A DNA stretch of 64,000 bases from Acidocella aminolytica 101 = DSM 11237 (GTDB lineage Bacteria; Pseudomonadota; Alphaproteobacteria; Acetobacterales; Acetobacteraceae), in assembly GCF_900129125.1 (NCBI RefSeq), contig NZ_FQVJ01000020.1, positions 1 to 64,000 on the forward strand, written 5' to 3'. A program made the translations under genes and the position numbers. Positions 1-7,657 of the stretch are shown piece by piece. The stretch's first letter is position 1, and each line of letters begins with the position of its first letter. The notes under the pieces are model-generated. The model did not search any database. It was not told where the DNA came from and worked only from the letters and a program-made list of their open reading frames with translations.

Positions 1-1
1 C

Positions 2-136
2 CTTGCCGATGTGCTCAAGGGCCTCTCCGTTGCCTGGGATACCGATGCCGCGTTTGCCCAGAACAGCTCTGAGTCCAATGTTCACTACAACAACCCGTAC
101 TTCAGCAGCCGTTTCTATCTGAAGTACGCGTTCTAA
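2..136 (+). CDS. TonB-dependent receptor, C-terminal end (partial)
   Basis: Open frame entering from the left edge and ending at a TAA. The 44 visible residues include GLSVAWDTDAAFA and end in SSRFYLKYAF. Alternating hydrophobic and polar residues and a C-terminal phenylalanine are the hallmark of the last strand of an outer-membrane beta-barrel, recognised by the BAM machinery. The loop with an NNPYF stretch before the last strand is typical of TonB-dependent receptors of alphaproteobacteria, but a porin cannot be excluded because the plug and TonB box are outside the window. Substrate unknown. Confidence 0.6.
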   Translation, partial: LADVLKGLSVAWDTDAAFAQNSSESNVHYNNPYFSSRFYLKYAF

Positions 137-198
137 TTGTGGCACCGAACTTGTCATCTGCCCGTGCTAAACCGGCGATATTTCATTGGTACAGTAGA

Positions 199-220
199 GT
201 AGGTGCTAAGTAGCACCTAC
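199..220. promoter_or_regulatory. Perfect inverted repeat, candidate operator
   Basis: Arms GTAGGTGCTA and TAGCACCTAC (10 bp each, no mismatch) separated by AG. The site lies 63 bp after the receptor stop and 175 bp before the dehydrogenase start. There is no T-run after it, so a dimeric-repressor operator is more likely than a terminator. No regulator gene is adjacent to assign it to. Confidence 0.45.
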
Positions 221-394
221 TAATTTGTTAGCTTGATGTATGTCTATACTATCATGCTTTGGCCTCAAGGGCGCGGCGACACATCTGCATCGCCCATGCC
301 GGGCATATGGCGCAGATGGAAAAGTCAAGTAAGGCGAACCGGATATCCGGCCGCCCCACAGCCGGGGCGGATTTTCAAAATGGGAGGAAAATCC

Positions 395-1183
395 ATGAGC
401 AATACCGTCGAAAACCGCAGTATCATCGTGACCGGCTCGGGCCGAGGCATTGGCCGCTCTATTGCAGAAGGGCTGGCCAAGGAGGGCGCCCGCTTAGTGA
501 TTGCCGACATCGATTCTGTCACCGCTGAAGCTACTGCCGCCGAGATACGAGACGCTGGCGGTCAGGCCATCGGCATCGTCGCCGACGTGACCGACCGTGC
601 CAGCGTCAAGGCGCTGATCGCCCGCGCCGTTGCGGAATATGGCCGACTGGACGCAATGTTCAACAATGCCGGAATCGCGCAGGTCAAGCAGTTCAACGAT
701 ATCACCGAAGACGACTGGTACCGGGTCATGGACATCAACGCCATGGGGGTGCTGATCTGCATTCAGGAAGCTTCGAAACAGTTTATCTCCCAGGGCGGAG
801 GCGGCAAGATTGTCAACACGGCCTCCATCGCGGGAAAGCAGGGCTACGAGCCCTTGGCGCATTATTCGGCCAGCAAGTTCGCCGTGGTGGCGCTGACTCA
901 GGCCGCCGCCCGCGCCTTCGGCAAGTACAAGATCAATGTCAATGCCATCTGTCCCGGCGTCGTCGCCACTGACATGTGGAAGCTAATAGACAAGGGCTTC
1001 AAGGACGAGGGGCTGACGAACCGCGACAACGAGGCTTTCGAGGGTTTCTCGGCCGACATTCTGCTGGGCCGCGCCTCGCGTCCCGACGACTTGGTCGGCG
1101 TGTCGATCTTTCTCGCCTCAGAAGGGTCCGACTACATGACCGGGCAGAGCATGCTAGTCGACGGTGGCATGGTGTTGGTATGA
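395..1183 (+). CDS. SDR-family NAD(P)-dependent dehydrogenase (polyol/diol type)
   Basis: Classical short-chain dehydrogenase of 262 residues. The start is the ATG preceded by GGAGGAAA at 383-390; an in-frame upstream extension to 233 lacks SDR similarity. The Rossmann glycine motif TGSGRGIG is near residues 12-19 and an acidic residue after beta-2 (IADID) suggests NAD preference. NNAG is present, and the catalytic Ser/Tyr/Lys are in NTASIAG and the YSASK motif. ICPGVVATDM and the C-terminal GQSMLVDGG complete the fold. It most resembles sorbitol/galactitol dehydrogenases and acetoin or meso-butanediol dehydrogenases; the substrate cannot be fixed from sequence. It stands alone after a receptor gene and is followed by insertion-sequence debris. 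Confidence 0.85.
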   Translation: MSNTVENRSIIVTGSGRGIGRSIAEGLAKEGARLVIADIDSVTAEATAAEIRDAGGQAIGIVADVTDRASVKALIARAVAEYGRLDAMFNNAGIAQVKQFNDITEDDWYRVMDINAMGVLICIQEASKQFISQGGGGKIVNTASIAGKQGYEPLAHYSASKFAVVALTQAAARAFGKYKINVNAICPGVVATDMWKLIDKGFKDEGLTNRDNEAFEGFSADILLGRASRPDDLVGVSIFLASEGSDYMTGQSMLVDGGMVLV

Positions 1184-1353
1184 GCGCAAAGGCCAAGCTG
1201 GTTGATATGAACGCCCGCGCTATGGTGTTGTACAAAACGGGGCAAGACCATGAGCGCTTTTCGAGGGCCGCTTCAGGCCGCCAAGTGCGGGGAAACAGTT
1301 GGCCATGCCCGTCAGCGCCCATAAGACAAACCTAGCTTTCTGAATAAAGGAGG

Positions 1354-1400
1354 ATTTTTGGCTCATCTACACTCTTTCGTCACTACGGTGAGCCAAAAAT
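1354..1400. repeat. 12-bp perfect inverted repeat (stem-loop)
   Basis: ATTTTTGGCTCA at 1354-1365 is exactly complementary to TGAGCCAAAAAT at 1389-1400, with 23 bases between. It lies in the 380-bp gene-free stretch after the dehydrogenase and next to transposase debris. It could be an insertion-sequence end, a folded transcript element or a weak bidirectional terminator. Apart from it I see nothing codable in 1184-1508. Confidence 0.5.
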
Positions 1401-1508
1401 CGTCGACCACCAAGCCGTTCGCCCAGGCTATAGTGCGATGTGCAATAGTGGTGTTGGTCAAGTATTTGACTATAATATGTGGGTCGGCATGGAATAAGGG
1501 CTCCGACG

Positions 1509-1533
1509 CATATGTGGGACGGCCCTTGGTAAG
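1509..1533. repeat. Short repeat shared with the IS630 remnant at 7008-7032
   Basis: These 25 bases match 7008-7032 at 23 positions in the same orientation (common core ACGGCCCTTGG), with weaker similarity continuing for about 40 bases to the right. At 7 kb the sequence is part of an IS630-family transposase remnant, so this is probably a second, smaller relic of the same element fused to the IS256 remnant that begins at 1567. Confidence 0.5.
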
Positions 1534-1566
1534 AGCTTTTTGCACGCCGATCAGGCATCTCGTTTG

Positions 1567-1946
1567 AATGCCGTTTGACAAATGCGCCCGAATATCGCGC
1601 AGAGACGGACCTGCGGCGTAAGGCTCAATGATCTTGTCATCCACCCCGTCTATCGGGTTTGGCCCTTCTTCGCTAACTCAGGTTCGAAACTGCCATCACC
1701 ATCCCGGGACACGGCAACCCGCACCTTGCCATCTGCGCCCTTCGCCCGCTTCGTCGAAACACTGTTGCGCCGGTTGGGCTGATCAGACGGCAGTTCCGCA
1801 CTAGCCTCATAGCCCAGATGCGCCATCAATTCCGCGCCCAGTATCCGCTCCATCAGCAGGATCTTCAGTTCCTTCATCAGCCCGGTATCACCAAGCAGGT
1901 CCTCGGGCCGCTTGCACCCCTTCAGTAACTCATTCGAAATCGTCAT
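1567..1946 (-). pseudogene. IS256-family transposase remnant (N-terminal, frameshifted)
   Basis: Read on the minus strand, an ATG frame begins MTISNELLKGC and contains GDTGLMKELKILLMERILGAELMAHLGYE, the typical start of Mutator/IS256 transposases, then RNRR-like and basic segments up to PELAKKGQTR, where it stops at 1650. The homology resumes one frame over with DDKIIEPYAAGPSLRDIRAHL, which in intact members directly follows. So about 125 of some 400 residues survive, with a frameshift near 1650 and loss of the catalytic DDE region. No terminal inverted repeats were recognised. Non-functional. Confidence 0.8.
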
Positions 1947-2230
1947 CTTTCATGCTCCCCTTTGGAAGCATAGACCAAATTGGCCATACACAAGGGACGG
2001 ACACTCTCTCCTGGTATTCTCTGCTAGCGTATAAAACAACATTTCGCGGGTCTGCAGCGGAAAGGCATGGACGACTATGCGACAGCTTTGCGTGCACGAC
2101 ATGCGGTTTCCTCCTTTCGTCCGCGATAGCAGCCTAGTCCTCGCTCCCGTCAAACTGGAAGGCTTGGTCAAGTGTAAATAACAGCGGCGCGAATGTCGCG
2201 CGGCCGCCGGTTTGCTACTCGCGCTGCTGC

Positions 2231-2383
2231 TCAGCCTGCCATAGCCGTAATGCAATGCGGCGCCTTCGCCAGAAAGAAGATCAACTGCATACGCGCCAAT
2301 TTCTTCCGAAAGTCCGTATTTCCATCCCGCAGCTCACCGTGAAACTGAAAAGGCTGCTTTGCGAGATCCAGTCGTATAATGGC
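2231..2383 (-). pseudogene. IS110-family transposase N-terminal remnant
   Basis: About 50 minus-strand residues containing IIRLDLAKQPFQFHG, then a FRKKLARMQLIFFLA stretch. This corresponds to the first beta strand with the catalytic Asp (GIDLAK in intact members) and the following KLxR..LLxFLA segment of the IS110 DEDD transposase. A stop follows at 2231 and no downstream domain is found. The rest of the gene-free interval 1947-2641 shows no other recognisable sequence. Confidence 0.6.
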
Positions 2384-2641
2384 CTCGTCCCTTGATGCGC
2401 TTTCTTTACTGCGACGTTTGACCAATATCAGTTTGGCACATCGCGATGCCGTCGGGAGCGGGCATCCACCCACTTCAAATCTCAGCGCAAATTAACCCGC
2501 TAGTCCCGTCAGGGTGGCGTTCTCAAAGCGCGCGGGGGTGCCGCCCGCGTGTTATACGTGGGAGACTGCCGAGAGTGCTTTTTCTTTAAAAATGGCTGCG
2601 AGAGTTCCGGCGTAAGGCGAGGCCCTCAGGCATAACTCCAC

Positions 2642-3358
2642 TTACCATGGGACAGTTTGGCCCGTGCGGTCGAGATACTCCAGGCCAGACTTTCCACGTT
2701 TTGTGAGCAAAGTGTTCACAATGTCGGGAATGGTTTCCTCAAGGCCGAGCGGCGCGTCAGGCCCGCCCAGGCCGGTGCGAATCCAGCCCGGCGCCATGAC
2801 GACCATGGCGCGCTGCGGATGTGCCTCACGCGCTGCGAAGCACCGCATGAACATGTTGAGCGCCGCTTTGCTGCCGCGATAGACCTCCCGTCCGCCATTT
2901 TCATTATTGCTGATACTGCCCTGTCCTGACGACATGGCGCCGATCAGGCCATTTTTCGGGACGAGATCCTGCAATGCTTCAATGGCACGCATGGGGCTCA
3001 GCGCGTTGGTAACCATGACGTATGTGAATTCTTCCGTGCTCACCTGCCCAACATGGACATGCTGATCGTGCGTCGTGGTTCCAGCATTGACAAAAAGAAT
3101 GTCGAGTACCCTGCTTGTCAGACGATCGCGCAACGCCGCGATCTGATCTGACGCGTTGATGTCGAGGATTTCAATCGCCACCCGGTCCTGGTGTTTATCA
3201 GCGAGATCGTGCAGCTCAGTTCGTGCGCCGGACCTGACCGTGCCGATGATGTTCCAGCCTTTTTTCAAGAGCTCGGCGGCTATGGCGTATCCAAGGCCGC
3301 GCGACGCGCCGATGATCAGGGCCGTGCCGGTAGTATCATGTGCAATATTCGTGGACAT
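2642..3358 (-). CDS. SDR-family oxidoreductase
   Basis: 238 residues from the ATG at 3358 (MSTNIAHD); a longer in-frame extension to 3436 would run into the region shared with the divergent regulator. The cofactor motif is GASRGLG, followed by the NAG of FVNAG and a YRGSK form of the YxxxK catalytic pair with the serine in AMSSGQG, then a PGW(I/V)RT segment. It belongs to the C-factor/CsgA-like or sepiapterin-reductase-like short-chain dehydrogenases. Its 5' end faces a LysR regulator 132 bp away, the usual arrangement for a gene controlled by that regulator. Substrate unknown. Confidence 0.8.
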   Translation of the reverse strand: MSTNIAHDTTGTALIIGASRGLGYAIAAELLKKGWNIIGTVRSGARTELHDLADKHQDRVAIEILDINASDQIAALRDRLTSRVLDILFVNAGTTTHDQHVHVGQVSTEEFTYVMVTNALSPMRAIEALQDLVPKNGLIGAMSSGQGSISNNENGGREVYRGSKAALNMFMRCFAAREAHPQRAMVVMAPGWIRTGLGGPDAPLGLEETIPDIVNTLLTKRGKSGLEYLDRTGQTVPW

Positions 3359-3490
3359 GTGATGATCCTTCAAGGCGGTATATTGACAGCGGATATGGTT
3401 GAGGTCGTGACTTGGCGCCAGCCGCATGAGATGCACAATATAGTTGCGGAAGACGCTATGTCTTGGCCGCTCGAGTGTATAAGCTCGGTC

Positions 3491-4423
3491 ATGGACAGTC
3501 TGGATTTGAATTTGCTGCGGGCGCTCGACGCCCTTTTGACCGAGGGGAGCGTGACCGGAGCGGCGCGTCGGCTCGGCTTAAGCAGCTCTGCCATGAGCCG
3601 GACTTTGGCAAGGCTGCGATCTGCAACAGGCGACCCGCTGCTGGTGCGCGCCGGGCGCGGGCTGGTTCCCACACCGCGTGCCGTAGCGTTGCGTGATCGG
3701 GTTCACGAGTTGGCCCATGAGGTGCGGGTGGTTCTTACCCCTCAGAATGACCGGCTGGACGCCGCCACGCTGGAGCAGACATTTGTCATTCGCGCTAATG
3801 AGGGCTTTATCGGGTTATTCTGCGCGCCGCTGGTGGCGGCCGTCGCGGAAGCGGCGCCACATGTCAGCCTACGGTTCGCGCCCAAACCTATCAAGGACGC
3901 CGAACCGCTTCGGGCTGGGCTAGTCGATCTAGAAATCGGGGTTCTTGGGGACTTTGCACCGGAGGTGCGAACACATCTCCTCTTCCGCGATAGATTTCTG
4001 GGGGTGGTTCGGGATGGGCACCCATTGCTGGAGGCGACCATAACGCCGGAGCGCTATGTGGCGTACAAACATGTCGTAGTGTCGCGAAAGGGGGCTTTCA
4101 CGGGGCCGGTGGATGAGGCGCTGGAGAAGTTGGGATTCAGACGGCAGATCGTCGCCGTCGTACCCGGCTTTCCCGATGCTTTGCGTATTGCGCGCCAGTC
4201 AAACCTCATCGCGCTCGTACCGCGCTCGTGTTTCGATATCGGTCTGATGGGTGGTGATCCGCTCATACAGGGCTTGGTTAGCTTCCAGCTACCCGTCCCG
4301 ACGCCGGAGATAGCGATATCGGCGATGTGGCATCCCCGCACGGATGCTGATCCCGCCCACCGCTGGCTGCGCGAGACCGTGATCTCCGTCTGCCTGACGG
4401 CTTTCCCACGACATCGGGAATGA
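3491..4423 (+). CDS. LysR-family transcriptional regulator
   Basis: 310 residues from the ATG beginning MDSLDLNLLRALDAL. The N-terminal winged helix-turn-helix (SVTGAARRLGLSSSAMSRTLARLR, about residues 18-40) is followed by GDPLLVR and a periplasmic-binding-protein-like effector domain. It resembles LysR members of the NodD/PcpR-like subgroup, whose first helix reads LNLLxALxALL. The divergent dehydrogenase gene at 2642-3358 is the likely target, with both promoters in 3359-3490. Effector unknown. An upstream in-frame ATG at 3458 is possible, but homologues begin at MDSLDLN. Confidence 0.85.
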   Translation: MDSLDLNLLRALDALLTEGSVTGAARRLGLSSSAMSRTLARLRSATGDPLLVRAGRGLVPTPRAVALRDRVHELAHEVRVVLTPQNDRLDAATLEQTFVIRANEGFIGLFCAPLVAAVAEAAPHVSLRFAPKPIKDAEPLRAGLVDLEIGVLGDFAPEVRTHLLFRDRFLGVVRDGHPLLEATITPERYVAYKHVVVSRKGAFTGPVDEALEKLGFRRQIVAVVPGFPDALRIARQSNLIALVPRSCFDIGLMGGDPLIQGLVSFQLPVPTPEIAISAMWHPRTDADPAHRWLRETVISVCLTAFPRHRE

Positions 4424-5250
4424 CTGGACGGAGGAAGAGCTGTTTGGGTTGCTGTATGACCGGGTGCAGGTTCAGATCAGTGCCGCCGCTACCGGCATTG
4501 AGTAGGATTATGTTGAAAGGTTACAGGCCAGCGACAAGGGGCCGCGCCTTTGCCTTTAGAAACGCGGCGGCTTGGATACCGCAGGCAACGAGATGACCGA
4601 CACTCTCGCCTCCTGGCCGATTCCGCAATCTCAATTATAACCCCTGGGAGTGCCAACATGTCGAATGACCCACCTTAGGCACGACTCAAGGCTAGATTGT
4701 TTTGAAAATGGTTCAGAAATCATCAGCTTGTTCAGCGTGTCCATAACTCTTCATATATTAATTTGATAAGCAAACAAACTATCTCATTCGCTTGCCGCGT
4801 CAAGAACAACGTATCGAGTTACACTCCGGGGCTTGGAAGGTTTCCTAGATGATTTAGGCTACTTTCCGCGCCCTCCCATCGATTTTCGATCTGATTGAAC
4901 TAGCCTGCGGCGAGCGGCTGCACTGATGAGGCGGATGCCACGCCCACGGGCGGCGTCGTATACTGTTGAGCATAACGTGTTGGTTTCAGGACTTCATGTC
5001 CGATCATTAAAAATCGGCTTTCAGAAAAATGCTTCGAACTGTTGGGTAAAGCGTTTTTACACCGTTCTAAATTTCCGTGCCGATCAGGCAGATCGTGCTA
5101 TAGGAAGGGGCGTCTTGCTAGATGCTTAGATCCAACGCTTGCAAAGTTTACCCTTCGCATCAGAAATTTATTCCTTCAATGAAATAAAAAATTCTCCTCG
5201 TGATTGCGGAAACATGAGTTTATTCCGGGTTTTCTTAGAAGGAATTGGAA
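4424..5250. other. Gene-free, increasingly AT-rich interval
   Basis: No convincing gene on either strand. A short frame just after the LysR stop (WTEEELFGLLYDRVQ, around 4430-4507) looks protein-like but was not assigned to a family and may be a relic. GC content drops noticeably from about 4690 onward, unlike the housekeeping region to the right. Confidence 0.5.
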
Positions 5251-5517
5251 TTAAATTAGATCGCCATCTCCGCTCTCAAAAAAATAAGAAATTGAGATAT
5301 CTAGGTGCTTTGCTGCTTCATATAGCCGCGATGCACTTATCCGATTAATGCCCCTTTCATATTTTTGTATCTGCTGAAATGTAACGCCCAAAAGCTTTGC
5401 TAAATCAGCCTGTGTCAAACCGACCGCCGTACGCCTTAGGCGAAATCTTTGCCCAATTTGTTCATCGATAAGGTTTGCCTTTCGCGGGGCTTCATTAGTC
5501 ATATTATTTGTTCTCAT
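5251..5517 (-). CDS. XRE-family helix-turn-helix regulator
   Basis: 88 residues or, from an alternative ATG at 5502, 83. A cro/C1-type HTH occupies most of the protein: GQRFRLRRTAVGLTQADLA, then GVTFQQIQKYERGINRIS (recognition helix) and SASRLYEAAKHLDISISYFF. The GVTFQQ-QKYE-G-NRI pattern is common in small alphaproteobacterial regulators. It sits alone in AT-rich sequence among transposase remnants, which suggests acquisition with a mobile element. Targets unknown. Confidence 0.85.
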   Translation of the reverse strand: MRTNNMTNEAPRKANLIDEQIGQRFRLRRTAVGLTQADLAKLLGVTFQQIQKYERGINRISASRLYEAAKHLDISISYFFESGDGDLI

Positions 5518-5639
5518 ACCTATTTAACGCCCAGATATCCAGAATTTCCACGATTCATGCTTTTTACAGTGGTCCTTTCCCTAACATGTTCTTACTTTGA
5601 AGTTAGGGGTTGTAAGTTAATATATGCCCTGCTTATGTG

Positions 5640-5835
5640 CTGAGCAAAAGAGGGGGGAGTTTCCGCCTCTGGCCGTTCACGCGGGGGCTGACGGCCAAGC
5701 TGCGCGCTGATGTTGATGCGCTCGGCTTACTGTTGCACATCCATCCAATGCCGGGACATTCAGGCGATCGCCCGCAGACGAAAAGCTTGCTGAACGGCTT
5801 ACAGGGCGTCCAGAAAAGTTCGGTCTGCAGACATG
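5640..5835 (+). pseudogene. IS5-family transposase remnant
   Basis: Plus-strand frame with LTAKLRADVDALGLLLHIH followed by PMPGHSGDRPQTKSLLNGLQG. It matches the internal part of IS5/IS427-group DDE transposases (GGLTTKLHALVDALGNPL...LTPGQ.GD...LL). Sequence on both sides, including the frame that continues to 5993, is unrelated to transposase. Only about 60 residues survive. Short flanks 5518-5639 and 5836-5979 hold nothing recognisable. Confidence 0.65.
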
Positions 5836-5979
5836 GCCTAGTGGTTAGCCCCTGCATCATTAAAATTTTTTATGACAGGCAGTTTAAGGATATAAAACAG
5901 GCTTTACAAGGTAACTTTTTTGTAATTGGTTGTTATGGAAGGCCAGGCCGCATCTTCAAGCGACTAAGGGGTATGTTTG

Positions 5980-6246
5980 ATGAGTACGTCTAAGACCGTG
6001 TCTAAAATAATCGCCATGATGCCCAAGGCGATCGCGGAGTTAAAAGCAACCGGAAAAAATGACGCAGCTGGATTAATTGAGGCTAATCAAAAGCTGTTGG
6101 AAGACTATTTCAGGGGCAACGGGCCTCGTCCGGTTAGACCGCGCAAGCCAATACCGGATGTAATTATAGGTGTTCAGCTAGCTGAAGAAAAAAAATATGA
6201 GCAAAAAGTGCAATGCGAAGAGCGTGAGTTATGCCCGGCCATCTGA
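5980..6246 (+). CDS. Small hypothetical protein
   Basis: 88 residues starting at an ATG preceded by AAGGGG (5966-5971). The first half is predicted helical (VSKIIAMMPKAIAELKATGKNDAAGLIEANQKLL), the middle is Pro/Arg-rich (RPVRPRKPIPD) and the tail is charged and ends CEERELCPAI. No signal peptide, membrane segment or known motif. No family recognised. Reasonable start context and low GC like its surroundings make it a plausible but unproven gene of the accessory stretch. Confidence 0.45.
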   Translation: MSTSKTVSKIIAMMPKAIAELKATGKNDAAGLIEANQKLLEDYFRGNGPRPVRPRKPIPDVIIGVQLAEEKKYEQKVQCEERELCPAI

Positions 6247-6441
6247 GTTGACCTTGAAGAACTCAAGCAATTGCCGATCATCAATATGCTTCGATCCTCC
6301 CATAGCGTTCTTCAAGCCAGCTGAATATTTCTTTTTAGAAATGAAGCTTTCGAGGGGTACATGGCGTCTATGAGATATTGACCTTGATCGGCTGGACCGC
6401 TCCATCAGCCTGGCCTCGGAGTTAGGTCTAGGGAATTTTAT

Positions 6442-6921
6442 ATGTTGACATTGTCTAAACTTGCATTTGGCGTTGTTCTGGCGGCTTGGCAGCCGAGCAC
6501 TGGACTACCCAATCCAAGCATGACCCCAGGCGCTATTAATACTCACGTTACCCAGAGCAATATCGGCACAACAATCTGCGTGCGTGGCTGGACACGTAAA
6601 GTTCGACCGCCTGAATATTATACTGAAAAACTGAAGCGATCGCAGATTCGCGCCTATCGCTATGAGGATCGCCGCTTGGGAGATTATGAAGAAGACCACC
6701 TTATTCCCCTTGAACTTGGTGGGTCTCCTACGTCGCCACAGAACCTTTGGCCCGAGCCACATTACGTGCCAGGTAACTTAGGAAGTCACAGCAAAGATCG
6801 CCTTGAAAACAGGTTACACAAGCTCGTTTGTCGTGGCGACCTGTCGCTGAACAATGCCCGTCACGCAATCGCTAGTGATTGGGTTGCAGCCTATAAGCGT
6901 TATATGAGCTCATCGTACTGA
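6442..6921 (+). CDS. Exported HNH-like protein of unknown function
   Basis: 159 residues. A hydrophobic N-terminus (about 1-16) looks like a signal peptide. The mature part has TPGAINTHVTQSNIGTTICV, WTRKVRPP, then YEEDHLIPLELGGSP, NLWPEP, SKDRLENRLHKLVC and IASDWVAAYKRY. The DHLIPLELGG..NLWPE core is an HNH-like metal-finger pattern in which the usual invariant His-Asn pair is DH..H/N. Two cysteines (ICV and LVC) may form a disulphide. Homologues of this layout occur singly in many bacteria and actinobacteria and are annotated as hypothetical. Nuclease activity in the periplasm or outside the cell is possible but not shown. Confidence 0.7.
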   Translation: MLTLSKLAFGVVLAAWQPSTGLPNPSMTPGAINTHVTQSNIGTTICVRGWTRKVRPPEYYTEKLKRSQIRAYRYEDRRLGDYEEDHLIPLELGGSPTSPQNLWPEPHYVPGNLGSHSKDRLENRLHKLVCRGDLSLNNARHAIASDWVAAYKRYMSSSY

Positions 6922-7007
6922 TTAATTGTTAGTTTGTCTCCACAAGACGGGTTGCTGCCGGTTTCATGGATGCCAGTGTTGAATTCCATTGAGATCTGGC
7001 TCTCACT

Positions 7008-7349
7008 CATATGTGGAACGGCCCTTGGCAAGTTTTGAGCGTCAGATCAAGCGCGTTCAGCCGTTTCCGAATGGCCTTGATGGTGAGCGAAATGCCAAGC
7101 TCCGTCTCTCCCCAGTCCACCAGTTCCGACAACGTTGCGTCGGGCTAGGTCTGTATACGCGCATGCAAAATAGCGTCATACCCGGCCAGCTTGGTGGGCG
7201 TATGGGAGCGTTGTCCGCTAACGCACGGACCGCCCTGGCGGTCACGGCGGTGCCGCGCTTTGATGACGTAGGAGCGGCTGACCGCAAAGCGCGCACCAAC
7301 CACTGCAGCACTGCCGAAACACGATCACGCAAATCCTGAGAGTAGGCTT
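7008..7349 (-). pseudogene. IS630-family transposase remnant (frameshifted)
   Basis: Minus-strand pieces in changing frames: YSQDLRDRV (start of the IS630 HTH), RSYVIKARHRRDRQG, RSHTPTKLAGYDAILHARIQT, then PDATLSELVDWGETELGISL and IKAIRKRLNALDLTLK. This is the N-terminal DNA-binding half of an IS630 transposase with at least two frameshifts and an internal stop; the DDE catalytic half is missing. Its left end contains the sequence repeated at 1509-1533. The remainder of 6922-7657 has no gene. Confidence 0.75.
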
Positions 7350-7555
7350 ATCCGCGACGATGACCTACCAATGGCCGCCTGTTCCAACCGGAAACTTATG
7401 AATCTTAAAACCTGACCGTGCCGGAAGAGCAAGATTCAAGTCAAAGGCAAGTGGCTCTAAGTCGCACACGCGCTTGATACAGCGCACTTCCGAGGCGCAG
7501 CACAACTTTGCTGCCCTCCATCCGGGTTATGTCGTGCAGGTTTTTCGAACTTCTG

Positions 7556-7599
7556 TCTAGAACCGCAGCGAAAATGCATCAAATGCTGCGGTGTCTAGA
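7556..7599. terminator. Stem-loop downstream of secA, possible terminator
   Basis: TCTAGAACCGCAGC at 7556-7569 pairs with GCTGCGGTGTCTAGA at 7585-7599 (one bulge), loop of 15 bases. It lies 59-102 bases beyond the secA stop in the direction of secA transcription. No U-tract follows on that strand, so it may be a 3' stabilising hairpin or an insertion-sequence relic rather than an intrinsic terminator. Confidence 0.35.
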
Positions 7600-7657
7600 A
7601 TGTGTATAGCCTAAACAGGGTTGTTTCGACCCGTCAAAGTTGTTGAATTTTAAAGCT

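Noticed and set aside
4926-5129. 67-codon open frame in the AT-rich interval
   Set aside because: No ribosome-binding site, no recognisable similarity, ordinary chance length.
5826-5862. tRNA-like D-arm sequence (GGCCTAGTGGTTAG)
   Set aside because: No acceptor stem, anticodon arm or T-arm can be built around it; the following sequence is AT-rich. Chance similarity.
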